A stretch of 64,000 nucleotides of DNA from Gonatopus flavifemur (Eukaryota > Arthropoda > Insecta > Hymenoptera > Dryinidae), in assembly GCA_018340375.1 (NCBI GenBank), contig JAFFJZ010000020.1:1364001-1428000 (forward strand). The letters are read 5' to 3'. Positions within the stretch are counted from its first letter, which is position 1, and each line of letters begins with the position of its first letter. Below are positions 45,363 to 57,175 of the stretch, one piece after another. Under the pieces are notes generated by a model. The model was not told the DNA's origin, made no database searches, and saw nothing but the letters and a program-made list of their open reading frames with translations. The position numbers were made by a program, and so were the translations under genes.

Positions 45363-48300
45363 TTACGTATGAAAAAGATGATTCAAAATCTTTGCCATTT
45401 TTATAGCATCGGTTGGTTGAAAAGCATGAGTTTGATTCATCGATTTGAAGAAAAAACAAAAAAAACACGGATTTGGCACCAGTAAAACAATGTTTTTTTT
45501 AATTATCCTGCGGTTGTTGCCCATCATCTGCCGCTGGATTGTTTTTTTGTGCTTTGGTTCTATGAACATTTAAAATAGATAAATAAACAATTATATGTAT
45601 TTCAGTCAATAAAAATATTTCTACTCACTCGATACTTTTCAACCTTTTTGTGGCATTTACAAGCCAAGTGCTGATTATTTTTCGAATAACTGCTTCCGTA
45701 GCATTTTGCACATGACATCGCACTGCACCTGTCATATACACAATAAAAAAAATAGATTGAAAGATGATACTGTTACTGAAAAATGAATCCATTCTCATTT
45801 ACGTTGCGATGAAATCGGCCTTAAATCACGTAATGTTGTTATTCACGCTCACTCTTTGAATATCCCAGATAGCACAAGCGTGTTTCGAATGAACTCCCAT
45901 TATGTAATTTTCGAAAGAGTTCTTTATTAATTCTCAAGAGTTCGTAATTAATTCTTCCTGAACATCATAATTTCTTAACAAATTCATTCTGAACTTTCAT
46001 AAGGGGAGTTCTTAAAAAATTCATTTTGAATTGTCATAATGGGAGTTTTCAAAGATTACCATGATGAATTCATGAAGAATTCTTTGTGAACAAATTGGGA
46101 CCACAGTACTATCTGGGATACCTGAAATTCGTACAACAATGAAAAAGATGTTTTGTTGAGAAAGCATTTTGTTAGAATTGTTCGTTGAAACGAAATCAAA
46201 ATTCCACAAAAATTATACAAAATACAACAATATAAGGCAAACATCTCCACATGCATTAGTTTTTCAGTGTTTGATTAGAAAATTCGGTTCAAAAAACAAT
46301 GAAAACTTCCACATATACAGGGTATCCAATAAGAAGTGACTAAAACTAATCGCCTCTTATTTCATAATGAAATAAGTTATGTACGCAAATGAAATTGTAT
46401 CTCACAGAGGATGAATTGCAATTTTATTTGTGTATTCCCTCCTTCACAATAAGAGGTTTTTTTCCCATTCTTTGAACATTCATAAAAATAGCTGAAAATC
46501 AATATTTCAACAGTACCATGTTTAAAAAATCGAAAAGAAAATTGTTATTATGAAGGAGGAAATGCTCAAATAAAACTGCAATTCGTCCCCTACAAGATGT
46601 GATTCTATTTTCGTAAATACCTTCATTCATTGTAAAATTAGAGACGATTCATTTGAGCAACTCCTCATGGACATTGAAGTATCGATTTTCAGCTATTTTC
46701 ATAAATGTTAAAAAAAAACGAGACAAGGATGTTTATTGTGAAGGAGACACTGCTCAAATGACACAACAATTCGCCTCGTATGAAATGCAATGTCATTTGA
46801 GAGACATGAGTATAAAATGAGAGACTATTTTTTTGAGTAACTTTTCAATTGAAGGATCGATCAGCTGTATTTATAAATGTCTCAAAGCTCGCAATAAAAA
46901 TTGTTATTGCGGATGAGAAAATGCTCAAATGAAACTGCAATTCGTCTCCTATAATATGCAATTTCATTCGCTTGAATACTTTCATTCATTATAAAATAAG
47001 AGACGATTAATTTGAGCAACTTCTCATGGGCATTCAAGTATCGATTTTCGGCTATTTCCATAAATGTGCAAAGAATCGGAACAAAAATGCTTATTGTGAA
47101 GGAGAGGATGCTCAAATAAAATTGCAATTCATCCTCTATAAGATGCAATTTCATTTGCGCAAATAGCTTATTTCATTATGGAACAAGAGATGATTAGTTT
47201 TAGCAAATTCTTATTCGACACCCTGTAGAATCAAAAGATGAATGTCGTTAGGTAATGTATACCCTAATATACTTACAAAAAATCAGTTTTACTATATTTG
47301 ATAAGTCTTCAAAGCTCTTCTTCTTTTTCATCCCTTTCATGCTATAGTGTTGAGCAACTTCATTCGTCAATAATTTTTTCAAAATGGTCTTTGTTATATC
47401 TTCTAAATCTGTTCCTCCAAATCTTGACAGACTGCTTTCCTAAAAAAAACACAAAGATAGATAAACTCATATTCAGAACATTTTCCCATTTCAAGAAGCA
47501 TGTATAATAGTTTTATACATTTGCGATGAAGAATTCTTCATTCTCCAATAACTTGTCAAATTCTTCCAATGATTCATCAGAAGAAATAGGCATTTTGTAT
47601 GGATCGGGTACTAGCCTCACAGTTCTTTGTAAATTCTGATCATCATTTTTTCCCATTGCTATTTCTAATGTTTGTAATTTCTCTTTTACCTCCCTAATTT
47701 CGAATAGTATGAGATTACTTTTTTTCATAAGCCGGTTCAGTAACTCTGAAATGGATGAATGTTGACTTTTAATCCATAAAAACGTTTTCAATATGAATTC
47801 CTAACATATTGATTACAACGATGTATTGTGTATTTTTGCATCGTAAAAACATAAGCATCATTTGAATCATCATGATTATTAATGATTAAATCAATTTTTA
47901 TTGTGAAAAAATAGTTCAGATAGATTTGATGAAAATGCAATTACCTAACATACAAATATCCAATTTATAAAAAAGTGAGCTAATTTATTACGTCCATTAG
48001 ATTTCTTTGAAATGTGAATATGAGTATTAAAATTTCAAATGCATTAAAATTTTTCAAGTAAAAATGCAACACAACTCCAATCGTACCTGATCTCAATTCG
48101 TTATCCTTCTGAGATGAAGATGTAGGACTTGACAAAGGAAATTTAGTTCCTGAAATAATATCAACTGTGTTTTTCTTCTCCATTGTGCCTGTATGACGTG
48201 GAGCTAATATTTCATGCTGGTCCATCTTATCACTTCTATTATTATTATCAAGGATGTTCATAATGTCCGCTTTGATGACAGGAAGTTTGTAAGTTGCAAT

Positions 48301-48908
48301 GATTTTGGCTCCATCCTCTGTGATACCTTTCGAAAGTTTCTCTTCTGGGCAATGATTGAAATCAGATAATATAGCAGTAGTGGAAGTTGATGGAACGCAT
48401 AGAGATCCTTGATCAATATTATCAAAAAATTGAGGAGTTGGCATAAAAGGTAGGGATTTTATCTTGACAGCAGTTTCTTCTGACTCTTCTTCTGAAGAAT
48501 CAACTTTTTTTGCTCGGTTACGACGAGTTTTCTTCAAGACCTTATCATAATTATCATCGTCGTCATCATTAGAATTGAAGTCAGAGTGAGTTTCAGCCAG
48601 AGTTAGCATTTGAAACCCTTGTTTATAATTTTCTACAATTTATATAAAAAATTCAAATAGTGAATACAATGAAAATTTCCAATAACATTGTGATATGTAC
48701 TACCTGCTGATGTAAATACTCGCTGTACTTTATAAAGCTTCCATTTTTTTTCTTTCGTGATGTCTGGTCGTACTTTGTTTTCAGCATCTTTTAGTGCTTG
48801 CTGATTACTGATTCCAACAGGATAGAAGCATACTGTTCTGTCCTCTGAAAGCCAATTATCAGGAACTAAGGCCAAGCCATCCTCAAACAATATCACATGA
48901 TACGTCAT
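45363..48908 (-). CDS. DUF4806-domain protein, at least six coding exons
   Basis: Exons on the minus strand: 48908-48704, 48632-48087, 47800-47519, 47439-47277, 45728-45629, 45559-45363 (about 497 codons). Junctions from exon 3 to exon 6, and exon 1 to exon 2, have GT/AG sites and matching phase. Exon 2 to exon 3 does not match in phase with these sites, so a small exon or another splice site is missing. Exon 1 encodes a short N-terminal domain (YHVILFEDGLALVPDNWL). Exon 2 is acidic, Ser/Asp-rich and has a KKTRRNRAKK basic patch, probably nuclear. Exons 4-5 carry the DUF4806 signature (RFGGTDLEDITKTILKKLL, HYSMKGMKKKKSFEDL, ATEAVIRKIISTWLVNATKR). No nonsense codons are seen. DUF4806 proteins are abundant, multicopy and of unknown function in insects. 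Here the gene lies 2.5 kb downstream of the transposase on the same strand, which suggests a transposon accessory protein. Confidence 0.75.
45864..46117. mobile_element. CCC-class MITE in the DUF4806 gene intron
   Basis: CCCAGATAGCAC at the left and GTACTATCTGGG at the right, AT on both sides (45862-45863 and 46118-46119), 254 bp. The interior repeats GGGAGTTCTTAAAAAATTCATT-like units three to four times. It lies between exons 5 and 4. Confidence 0.65.
46318..47225. mobile_element. TA-flanked MITE with internal 180-bp tandem repeats
   Basis: CAGGGTATCCAATAAGAAG at the left and the complement of CAGGGTGTCGAATAAGAAT at the right, TA on both sides (46316-46317 and 47226-47227). The interior is four tandem units starting TGCTCAAATRAAAMTGCAATTCG at 46563, 46751, 46922 and 47109 (spacing 188, 171, 187 bp). 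It lies in the same intron as 45864-46117. A mariner-type MITE seeded from, or amplified as, a minisatellite. Confidence 0.7.
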
Positions 48909-51418
48909 TATACCTCTGAAAAAACAATTTATTTATACGTAATATAAACCATACTGGAGACCCTGTATTTCATCACAAAATCTGCGAGTGAAAAAATTCT
49001 ATCCCATGCACCACAAGAATTCTGAAAGGGTTCATAAGGAGTACAATGTATTCTCATAGAACTCTTTTAGAACTCTATTAGAACTGGCTATTTTGAAGAT
49101 GTTCCGAAAGTAAGATATATTAAATGGATTTTTTCAAGAAATCTGTATTTAAAACAATTGATAATATTATATAATATTAAGATTGGTAATAGGAAGCATT
49201 GAAAAACTTATTAGAGATGAATACATATCCCGAAAAGAACTAGAACTTTGGAGGACGTTCAATGTACTTAAACGAAACGCACACTTCAACTTATTGTTTG
49301 AACCAGTGATGGGCAAGTAATTTACCTCCTGTATTCTACATGGTACTTTACAAGTAAATTACACGTAAAATACTGTAATATACCCCGTAAATCATGTAAT
49401 TTACTGTAATCTAAGTATTCTACACGTGTATTTTACAAGTAAATTACTGTCGAAAACCTTTCATGACAAGTAGATTTTCATCCCTGGTTTCAACTTCGTG
49501 GATACAATTGAAGAAAGATATGGACGTTAAAACGTTCAACAAATCCTTATTCAATGCATCTAAAATTAATTTAAGACGGCTCTTTAGAAAATTAACGTCA
49601 CTTTGATCAAACAGTTCAAGGAATAATGAAGCATTTCAATCAAAATGGAGTAATCCTGGGGGGTTTCAATTCTTTTCGGGTAAACATTGCTTCCAAAAAT
49701 TGCAAAATAATAAAAAAGTAAGAAACAATGCTTTTATAATGTTGATTACGTTATTAAAGAATGTGAAACTTCCAACTAAGATAAATCCAATTTCTTCAGT
49801 CTTTTACAATTTTTCAGACGGGACGCCAACGAACAGGTACAAACAAACACAAACAAACTGTAATATAAAGTCTCAAGCAGCGTTCGTCGTACTGCTCAGC
49901 GGTAACACACTGAACTGAATTTTACACGTATTCCACTAACATCAGGAATCAGCCAATCAAAAATTTTGCAATATGTATAAGAATTATATACGTGCGGGAT
50001 AATGCAAGTGTGTTGTCGCTTAGTGGCGCCACAAACAGTTCTTGTAACTTTACATTTGAGTTTATACACCCTGTCGATAATTGTTTACCGTCACAGCCCT
50101 CCGCAGGGAGCTGCAACCATGGAAAATGATGTCACGGTATAAGAGGTTATAATACCAAAAATATTCTACCAATATTATACAAAACACAAAAGGCATGTTA
50201 CAGGAAAGATTTATGGACAGTCATCTTCTATAATATATGACATTTCAGGAGATATGTCTCAGAGATTTGAAACTGTTTTAAACAAATAATTGTGAGTTTG
50301 GTGATGTTCGATAAATTGAGAACTTGATGAGTCACTCTATGAGTGTTTTCTAAACTAATGTTCTCTTTTACTGTGCTATTTTTTTATGATTTCAAGGAAA
50401 TCTTTGGCATTTCAAAGTCAATTCAAATTATAAGATGATTGAAAAAATACCAGTATCAATTGATCCATTGATCGTTAACGATTGACGAGGAATTCCAACT
50501 GGAATCTCACATATTTCTCAGTTGCTGAATGAAAAATTGTGTAATATTTATTCTTCGCTTATTTTTTTCTCCAGTTGTTCATTCTTATTGAATATGCAAT
50601 GTTTTTTCTGTTTTCAAATAAAAATCGTACAAAACTTCAATGACTTTTTAAAATTTCAATCAAGCATTTATTTGCTTATCCATTATTCTAATATGTAAAC
50701 AGCGATACATGCATAGTAGTTTTCATAGATCATGTATTTGCTGAAAAATTTATTTACTCAATTGAAACTTTGATATGTCAAATTTTTATGTTATATAGAA
50801 TGATTATAAACTGTTTTTCTTTCTTAATCAGTATGCGTAATAATTTTTACTAAGGAAAATTGGAAAATAAACAGAATATCTGGAGGACAACAAAGCATTC
50901 CACAAACACCTTAGGAAACCGGCTGGCTAAGCTTGTATCTTGGTCACTCATCACTACGGGTCATCATTCATCAACTTCACCGCAAAGTGTAATCATAGTG
51001 TGGTTGAACAAAGTTTTTGCTCTAACAAAATTCACTATATGGAATTAATACTGTACAAAATTGTATATTATTATTTGGAGTGCAATCATGTCCAGCCATT
51101 TTTTATCATGACACCGTTGAAACTTGTTTAGAAAATTACATTGTGCAAATGTTTTCGAAGGTTCAGTACATACTTCATATAGTAAATGATGTACAACGCT
51201 TTCAGTGCAAGGACAGGTGCTAGTATAGTGGTGTGATGTTGAATCGAAAGCACAGTCAATACGTATAATAGCAGCGTATTAGTAACAACCACCCTGAAAA
51301 GTTGAATACATGTTAATGTCAATCCAATAATAAATCACGCATAATGAATTGGGAAATATACATGAAGTGCGTTGATAACTTACAAAATTCATGGCTGATG
51401 ACTCAACGTGTTACTCAG
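48909..51418. other. Spacer between the two genes, no other gene seen
   Basis: It would hold the transposase 3' UTR and the DUF4806 promoter. A small hAT-type MITE sits at 49304-49486. Other frames are short and unsupported. Confidence 0.4.
49304..49486. mobile_element. hAT-type MITE with 8-bp duplication
   Basis: CAGTGATGGG at the left and CATCCCTG at the right bound 183 bp made mostly of TAAATTACA/GTAATTTAC words. Flanks GTTTGAAC (49296-49303) and GTTTCAAC (49487-49494) agree at seven of eight positions. Confidence 0.7.
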
Positions 51419-53731
51419 TTATGTTGTTTCAGTTTGTACTGAATGACATAGTGGAATAGTTACATCAGTGTTTTCGAATTTCATTCTCCAAACTTTAGTG
51501 ACAATTGCACTGATAGGAAACATCTTCAAATTATCTTTTATTTCAGTAATTTTATGAATATTCAGTAATTGCGATGACAGTGGAACTGTATATAAATTGT
51601 CTTTGAATTTGCATTGCATTCCTATAACGTAAACATTTTCATCTCTTAATTTCACGATATTCATCACTTTAAAGGCCACACTTTCTCCTTTTATCATGCA
51701 ATATGCATCTTTTTCTTTCGCACAGTTGATTGTTAGCCCATTTATTTGCAATTTTTTCCATTGTTCAATGACATCGGTCTTCATCAACTGGGTCTGCATC
51801 AATGGGCCGTTCGAATGTTTCTGTTTCAAGATTAATTTGAATTGATCACGTTTCTTATTATTAATAAAACTTTCACCATTCATCTCCATTTCAGAAAAAC
51901 GACAAGCAACTTGCTGTAGAGGTTTTGCAGCTTTCCGTAGAACAGATTTGAGGGAGTGCAAAAAGTTTTCGAACCTGAATGAACTAAAATTATCCAATGA
52001 GCCAAATTTTCTGACATCATTGGCCAGATGTAATAAATTATGCACATTATGTGACACGAATTTGTCACCATATATAATTCCAAAGGTTTGTACAAAATAA
52101 TTCAATAAGCGTTCTGCAAAATCAATATTTGCGTTTTTTGAACTGAGATGTGGATTCACTAATATTGTTATTGCTACATGCAAACTCAAGAAATGTTCGT
52201 ACATATGTTTTGGAATATATTTTTTCAGAACGATCGGTCCCGTGTACAACAAAAACTGCCTGAATTCTGTCGCTTTCCAATATTTTACATCGTGTAAACT
52301 CCTTGGTCTTCTTGAAAATTCCGAAGGTACAGAATTTCGCAAGTCAATGAGTGCTTCTGAAATTTGTTGAATAACCGCTGCTGATAATCGTACCGATAAC
52401 GGTCCACTCAACCATAAAAGAAGAAGTTTTTTCACAACCCCAAGGCATATCAAATGCATATAATCCAATGCTACATTTGATACTAACCCTAAGTTTGGAA
52501 TAGATAGGAGTATTGTTTTATCATCCTCTTTATGGTACTCTGAATCTTTTTGTTGTACAAAATCTTCATCGGTACGAAGCGAACTGGGATTGTGTTCAAA
52601 AGGAAAACAGACTGTATTAATATATTTCCCAGTTATTGTGCATTTGGAACAACTAGAATAGCCATTGTGCCTTTTTGTATATAGGAGGAAAGACTTTGCT
52701 GGCACATCGCAAATAATTGCCAAAACATTGACTGTGATAATCTTTCCTTCTGACTGAAATCCGTCACTGATTACGGAATTTAGTTCTTCAACGAATATTT
52801 TCAAAAAATCATTTGCGTTATCCGGTTTTTTATTCCCACAGAAGACTCCAACCATGAATACTCGGTTCAGAATAGTGTCAGAGATTAATATTGGCCAGAA
52901 ACATGTGCTCGAAGATTTTGAGATAGGCAGACCATCGATATTAATTAGCAAATTCAGATGCTCAATGTTCTTTTCCATTACAATATACTCTTGTATGAGT
53001 GTATTTAAGACCTTGCGTACCCCATAATGCCAGTATTCACCTCCTGCTAACACAATGATGTCTTGACAAGTAGTACGTGGAGTTTTTAATAAAGTTCTAG
53101 GGTCTTTTGGCAATACCGAACTCAACAGAGGTATATATTTGATAAGTATCATGAGAAGTACAGCGATGGCATTATGACAAATTTTGAATTGTAAAGCCCA
53201 TTTCCTCAATTCAAATAATATCCCTGGTTTATTCTCATTTTCTATTACTTTGTCAATTTTTATTTCATTCGCATCGTCCAACTCTATTTCATCATCATTA
53301 TAATCGTCTTCTCCTCCAGAGCTTATGAAGTCGTCTTCATCTGTCAGTGGCTCATGAAAATCATCTACTTCTCCAGAGTTCATGAAGTCATCTCCGTCTG
53401 TCAGTGGATCATGAGAATCATCAACATCATCATTTGACACGATAGATTCTACCATATTAGGATTTTCCGCAATTTCAATACTTTTATTATTTGTTCCAAT
53501 ATTGATTGAAGTATCATCACTATGCATTTCACATTGGGATGCATTCCCCACTTCTGTTAAATTCTTAGCTATTTCAAGTTCAAACATAGTTCTCTCCTGT
53601 ACAAGTCGTCTTTTATGTCTGTTTGAGTAAGTGTGGTATTCCCTTTTAGACGGCATGATCAATTTTGTCATCGATAATTCATAGGCACGTTCGAATATAT
53701 TCTTATTGGTTTTTCTTATAAATATTCTCAT
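51419..53731 (-). CDS. Tnp2-like transposase of the two-gene element
   Basis: An uninterrupted frame of 770 codons. The likely start is Met26 (53656), giving MPSKREYHTYSNRHKRR, a basic N-terminus seen in related insect proteins. Residues about 98-155 are acidic, with an internal duplication (DPLTDGDDF and EPLTDEDDF). The core has NIDGLPIS (264-271), a CDVPAKSF block (341-348), a CSKC zinc pair (361-364) and DYMHLICLGV (423-432), corresponding to the D-x-x-H...G block of CACTA Tnp2-type (Transposase_21) proteins. A HNVHNLLHLANDV block and an FxFENFLHSLK block follow, then a C-terminal beta-rich region. The family assignment rests on these blocks only. The gene is intact, lies 2.5 kb upstream of the DUF4806 gene and shares its orientation. 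Confidence 0.75.
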   Translation of the reverse strand: MRIFIRKTNKNIFERAYELSMTKLIMPSKREYHTYSNRHKRRLVQERTMFELEIAKNLTEVGNASQCEMHSDDTSINIGTNNKSIEIAENPNMVESIVSNDDVDDSHDPLTDGDDFMNSGEVDDFHEPLTDEDDFISSGGEDDYNDDEIELDDANEIKIDKVIENENKPGILFELRKWALQFKICHNAIAVLLMILIKYIPLLSSVLPKDPRTLLKTPRTTCQDIIVLAGGEYWHYGVRKVLNTLIQEYIVMEKNIEHLNLLINIDGLPISKSSSTCFWPILISDTILNRVFMVGVFCGNKKPDNANDFLKIFVEELNSVISDGFQSEGKIITVNVLAIICDVPAKSFLLYTKRHNGYSSCSKCTITGKYINTVCFPFEHNPSSLRTDEDFVQQKDSEYHKEDDKTILLSIPNLGLVSNVALDYMHLICLGVVKKLLLLWLSGPLSVRLSAAVIQQISEALIDLRNSVPSEFSRRPRSLHDVKYWKATEFRQFLLYTGPIVLKKYIPKHMYEHFLSLHVAITILVNPHLSSKNANIDFAERLLNYFVQTFGIIYGDKFVSHNVHNLLHLANDVRKFGSLDNFSSFRFENFLHSLKSVLRKAAKPLQQVACRFSEMEMNGESFINNKKRDQFKLILKQKHSNGPLMQTQLMKTDVIEQWKKLQINGLTINCAKEKDAYCMIKGESVAFKVMNIVKLRDENVYVIGMQCKFKDNLYTVPLSSQLLNIHKITEIKDNLKMFPISAIVTKVWRMKFENTDVTIPLCHSVQTETT

Positions 53732-54142
53732 AGATTGATAGTCACAATAACACTCACATTATAAACCGTTCAATTTCAGTTTCCAACGGCTAGTCAATTC
53801 ATGATAGTCTATAATAAGAGTACGAATGAACATAAACAGAACAATTAAGACATGCTTCACATGTATTTCTTGATACAAATCACACTGAATATCGAAAAAA
53901 AATTGGTAATTATTCTTGTTCAATACATTGTTATTCGAGTCCAGCATAAATAACTTCTAAGCTGTTCTAACTGTTCTAAGCAGCTTCCTGGCAGAATCCT
54001 AGAATGATCTTTTTGATATGTGATCTATAGGTGAAAAAAATTACATGGTAAAAATATGATATTTGGAATATTCCATATGTCATGAGATTATTCCAATTTC
54101 CATATTCGAGGCACATGTTTCACTTGATGTGTGTTATGTGGG

Positions 54143-54745
54143 TTAACTATAGAACAATAGAAGAATTGAATTTTGTATAGATTAGGAATAAAGTACTATA
54201 TTTTCATGGAATGTTTCAGAAACATTCTGAAGAAATATCTCAGCGCACACAAATGATATTTGCCGAACGTCTTACGTAACATAAAAAATGCAGGTTTCCA
54301 CAAATTTTGAAACACGTACTCTCTGAAATTTAAACCCACACCACTGACACGTTTTGAAAACTTTCGACTTTTTTTGGTGGTACGCTTCATTATATTCTAA
54401 TTCTCACGCACATAATATACTTCAAAATTCATTATAATCAAAACTTGCCTTACTTGAAAACTCGTTCAAATGAAAAATTGCTGATCAACCCTGAGTAGAC
54501 GTCGGTTCTCCATACAATATTACTTCGACACACAATAAAACAAAAGATGAGTGCACCGACAATACGATAGTCTTTTGTTAACCTATGAATCTTGCATGGA
54601 GGAAAAACAAAACACATATTACAAATTCCCAATGAAGCGATTCAAAATTGAATGGTATCTTATTGCAGTTCATGAAAAAATGTTCTTATTATGCAACTTC
54701 ATGGATTTTTCAACAGGATATTCATAAGTAAAACACGAAGTCCTA
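54143..54745. other. No gene seen
   Basis: Short frames only, between the end of the two-gene element and the next MITE. Confidence 0.35.
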
Positions 54746-55159
54746 CTCTGCTGAAAATGTCCCATAGAAGACGATAAAATTTTTCTTACGAGTTTCAATA
54801 CGGTTTCTAAAATTGGAATCCCCATGCTGTATCGTGCATTTACGATAGAATTCTATTGATTCTCGTCGCATCCTACAGGATTTGAGAAATGTACCTGGTT
54901 CTATCGTAAAATTCCTGTAGTAGAAAATTCAATTATTCGCAAAAAAAGGTTATAATTCTCCAAATAATTAATACTTTGTCTATGGGAAGTTCACTTTAGA
55001 AACACGTAAATTTTTCTTAAATCCTATAGAATACGATAAGAATCGACAGAATTCTATCGTAAATAATTCACGATACAGCATCGGAATTCCAATTTCAGGA
55101 ACCGCATTGAAACCCATAGGCAAAATTTTATCGTTTTCTACGGGAAATTGTTTACAGGG
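54746..55159. mobile_element. Palindromic MITE, CYCTG ends, TA duplication
   Basis: Arms of about 150 bp: CATAGAAGACGATAAAATTTT on the left mirrors AAAATTTTATCGTTTTCTAC on the right. The outermost bases CTCTG...CAGGG are flanked by TA (54744-54745 and 55160-55161). Confidence 0.6.
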
Positions 55160-55411
55160 TATGAATTTCTGCTTACGATTCACCATAAATACCTACATGA
55201 ATACACATTTGTGCAGGTTGAGAATAAAACACTTGGTTTTCATATGATGTTTCGACAACATTCTGAGAACGTACCATAGCATACGTAAGAAAACGTAATC
55301 GAAACGTGTATTCCAACATGATAAACCAATGTTCTCGAAACGTTTGGAAAACGGACTTTTGAAAACGAAAATCTGTGAAACCATTGATACGTTGGTTTTC
55401 GGTGCTGTTTA

Positions 55412-56700
55412 CAGGTTGGTTGAAAAGTTCCTGCGCTCACCAAGAGATAGCACTGCTAGCTCAAAACTTTTTTTTTATCAAGTTGGTATATCTGTCCTGA
55501 GAACACATGCAAACTTACAAGTCATTCTGTCAATTCATTCTTTGTTTACAAGCCATTTGAAGTTGACGTGTCATTGATTTTTCTTAATATGGAAAAAATT
55601 GAATATCGTGCAGTCATTAAATTCTTTGTTTTGAAGGGTTTAAGAGCAAAGGAAATTTATGAACAATTGTTAGAAGTGTATAAGGAGTCCTCACCTTCAA
55701 AACGCACCGTTGAATTTTGGGCTGGTGAATTTAAACGTGGTCGTACTAGCCTTGAAGACGATCCACGCGAAGGACGACCAAAAACTGCAACCACAGCAGA
55801 AATCATTGAGCATGTACATAATATGGTGAGTGAAGATCCAAGTTTGACTAAGCGTGAAATTGCTAATGCCATAGGCATCTCAGACGAACGAGTACTCCAC
55901 ATTTTACATGAAGAATTACGTACGATAAAACTGTTTGGAAAGTTAGTGCCGCACACGTTAACAATTCAACAAAAACTGGATCGAAAACAAATTTCTCAGC
56001 GTAATTTGGATCGTTTTAAGCAGAATCAAACCGACTTCTTGCGTCGTTTTATAACTATGGATGAGACTTGGATCTACCACCATGATCCTAAATTGAAACA
56101 AGAACGTTTACAGTGGACTGAAGCTGGTTGTTCAGCTCCAAAGCAGGTGAAGTCACAACGATCAGCAAAGAAGGTTATGGCATCAGTTTTTGGGATGCAA
56201 AGGAATTTTGTTCATTGATTATCTTCAGAAAGGTAAAACAATCAACTCCGAATATTACTGCAGCCTTTTGGATCAGCTGGATGAGAAAATTCGTGAGAAA
56301 AGACCTGGTTTAAAGAAGAAAAAAATCATTCTTCATCAAGATAATGCACCTGCTCACAAAAGTGTTTTGACGATGGCTAAATTCAAAGAACTCAAGTACG
56401 AATTGCTTGAACATCCACCGTATTCGCCAGATTTGGCTCCTAGCGACTACTATCTCTTCAGAAATCTCGAACAATTCCTTTGTGGAAAGCATTTTTCGTC
56501 GAATGAAGAGGCCATAGCAGCCGTAGACGGTTATTTTGCAGAGCTCCCGGAAAACCATTATAAGGATGGGATAAAATTATTGGAAGATCATTGGAACAAG
56601 TGTATCGAGCTTCTAGGAGATTATATTGAATAAAAAAAGATATTTCGTAACAAAAACAGTATCCTTCCATTTCGAGCGCAGAAACTTTTCAACCAACCTG
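55412..56700 (+). mobile_element. mariner element (irritans-like)
   Basis: Inverted repeats CAGGTTGGTTGAAAAGTT...CTGCGCTC of about 27 bp at each end differ at one position. TA is duplicated outside (55410-55411 and 56701-56702). Length 1,289 bp is typical for a full mariner. The ends resemble those of the irritans subfamily. Confidence 0.9.
55589..56633 (+). pseudogene. mariner transposase, frameshifted
   Basis: Starts MEKIEYRAVIKFFVLKG, has the HTH region (REIANAIGISDERVLHIL), the first catalytic Asp in TMDETWIYHH, and the second and third in HQDNAPAHKS and SPDLAPSDYYLF, that is a D,D34D arrangement. Two single-base deletions close together near 56187-56200 (around SVFG and DAKGI) throw the frame between the first and second catalytic Asp. 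Otherwise the sequence is complete and close to known family length (about 345 residues), so inactivation appears recent. Confidence 0.9.
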
Positions 56701-57068
56701 TAGGATACTGCTTCCAATACTGCTGAGAGACAATATTGAGTACTATTGTCGGATGATAACTAGGTTCTCACTCAATCGATATTTGATGTCTTGCATACAT
56801 CACCTAATTATCATTATTCACCGGGTCATCTTTCTGATGCCATTCTGAAACTGAATTAAAAAATAACTTATTGCTTGTGAAATGTGTACTGAAATTTATG
56901 CATAAAGACTTTTGCAAAACACTTTTTTCAGAGGAAAATCTCTTTTTTAGAGGGAAATTGTAATTCTTATTCAGTAATTGAACCACCATGAATTCTTAGG
57001 AAGACATATAATGTTTCTAATAAGTACTTTGTGTGTCATGTGTATGTGTATGTTCAGTATGGTTCTTA

Positions 57069-57175
57069 CCCTAGTAACACACAATCTTCGTCAGACGTTC
57101 TGAGAATGTTTGCAGGACGTTTAAATATCCTAGGCACGTTCGGAGAATATTTTACGCACATTGGTGTTACTTGGG
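57069..57175. mobile_element. 107-bp CCC...GGG MITE, copy 2
   Basis: Almost identical to 12390-12496 (CCCTAGTAACACA ... GGTGTTACTTGGG), TA on both sides (57067-57068 and 57176-57177). It lies just inside the right end of the 13.5-kb insertion. Confidence 0.7.

Larger units (their letters stand above)
43966..54142. mobile_element. Candidate autonomous two-gene element, CCCACATAACACA ends
   Basis: CCCACATAACACA (43966-43978) and its exact reverse complement (54130-54142) face each other, 10,177 bp apart, with TT on both outer sides (43964-43965 and 54143-54144). Both ends have nearby ATTCGAGG and CACATG blocks. Within lie two same-strand genes, the Tnp2-like transposase (starting about 480 bp from the right end) and the DUF4806 gene (ending about 1.4 kb from the left end). 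Short ends plus 2-bp duplication match the small CCC-class MITEs in the window. That these ends belong to these genes is my inference. Confidence 0.5.
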
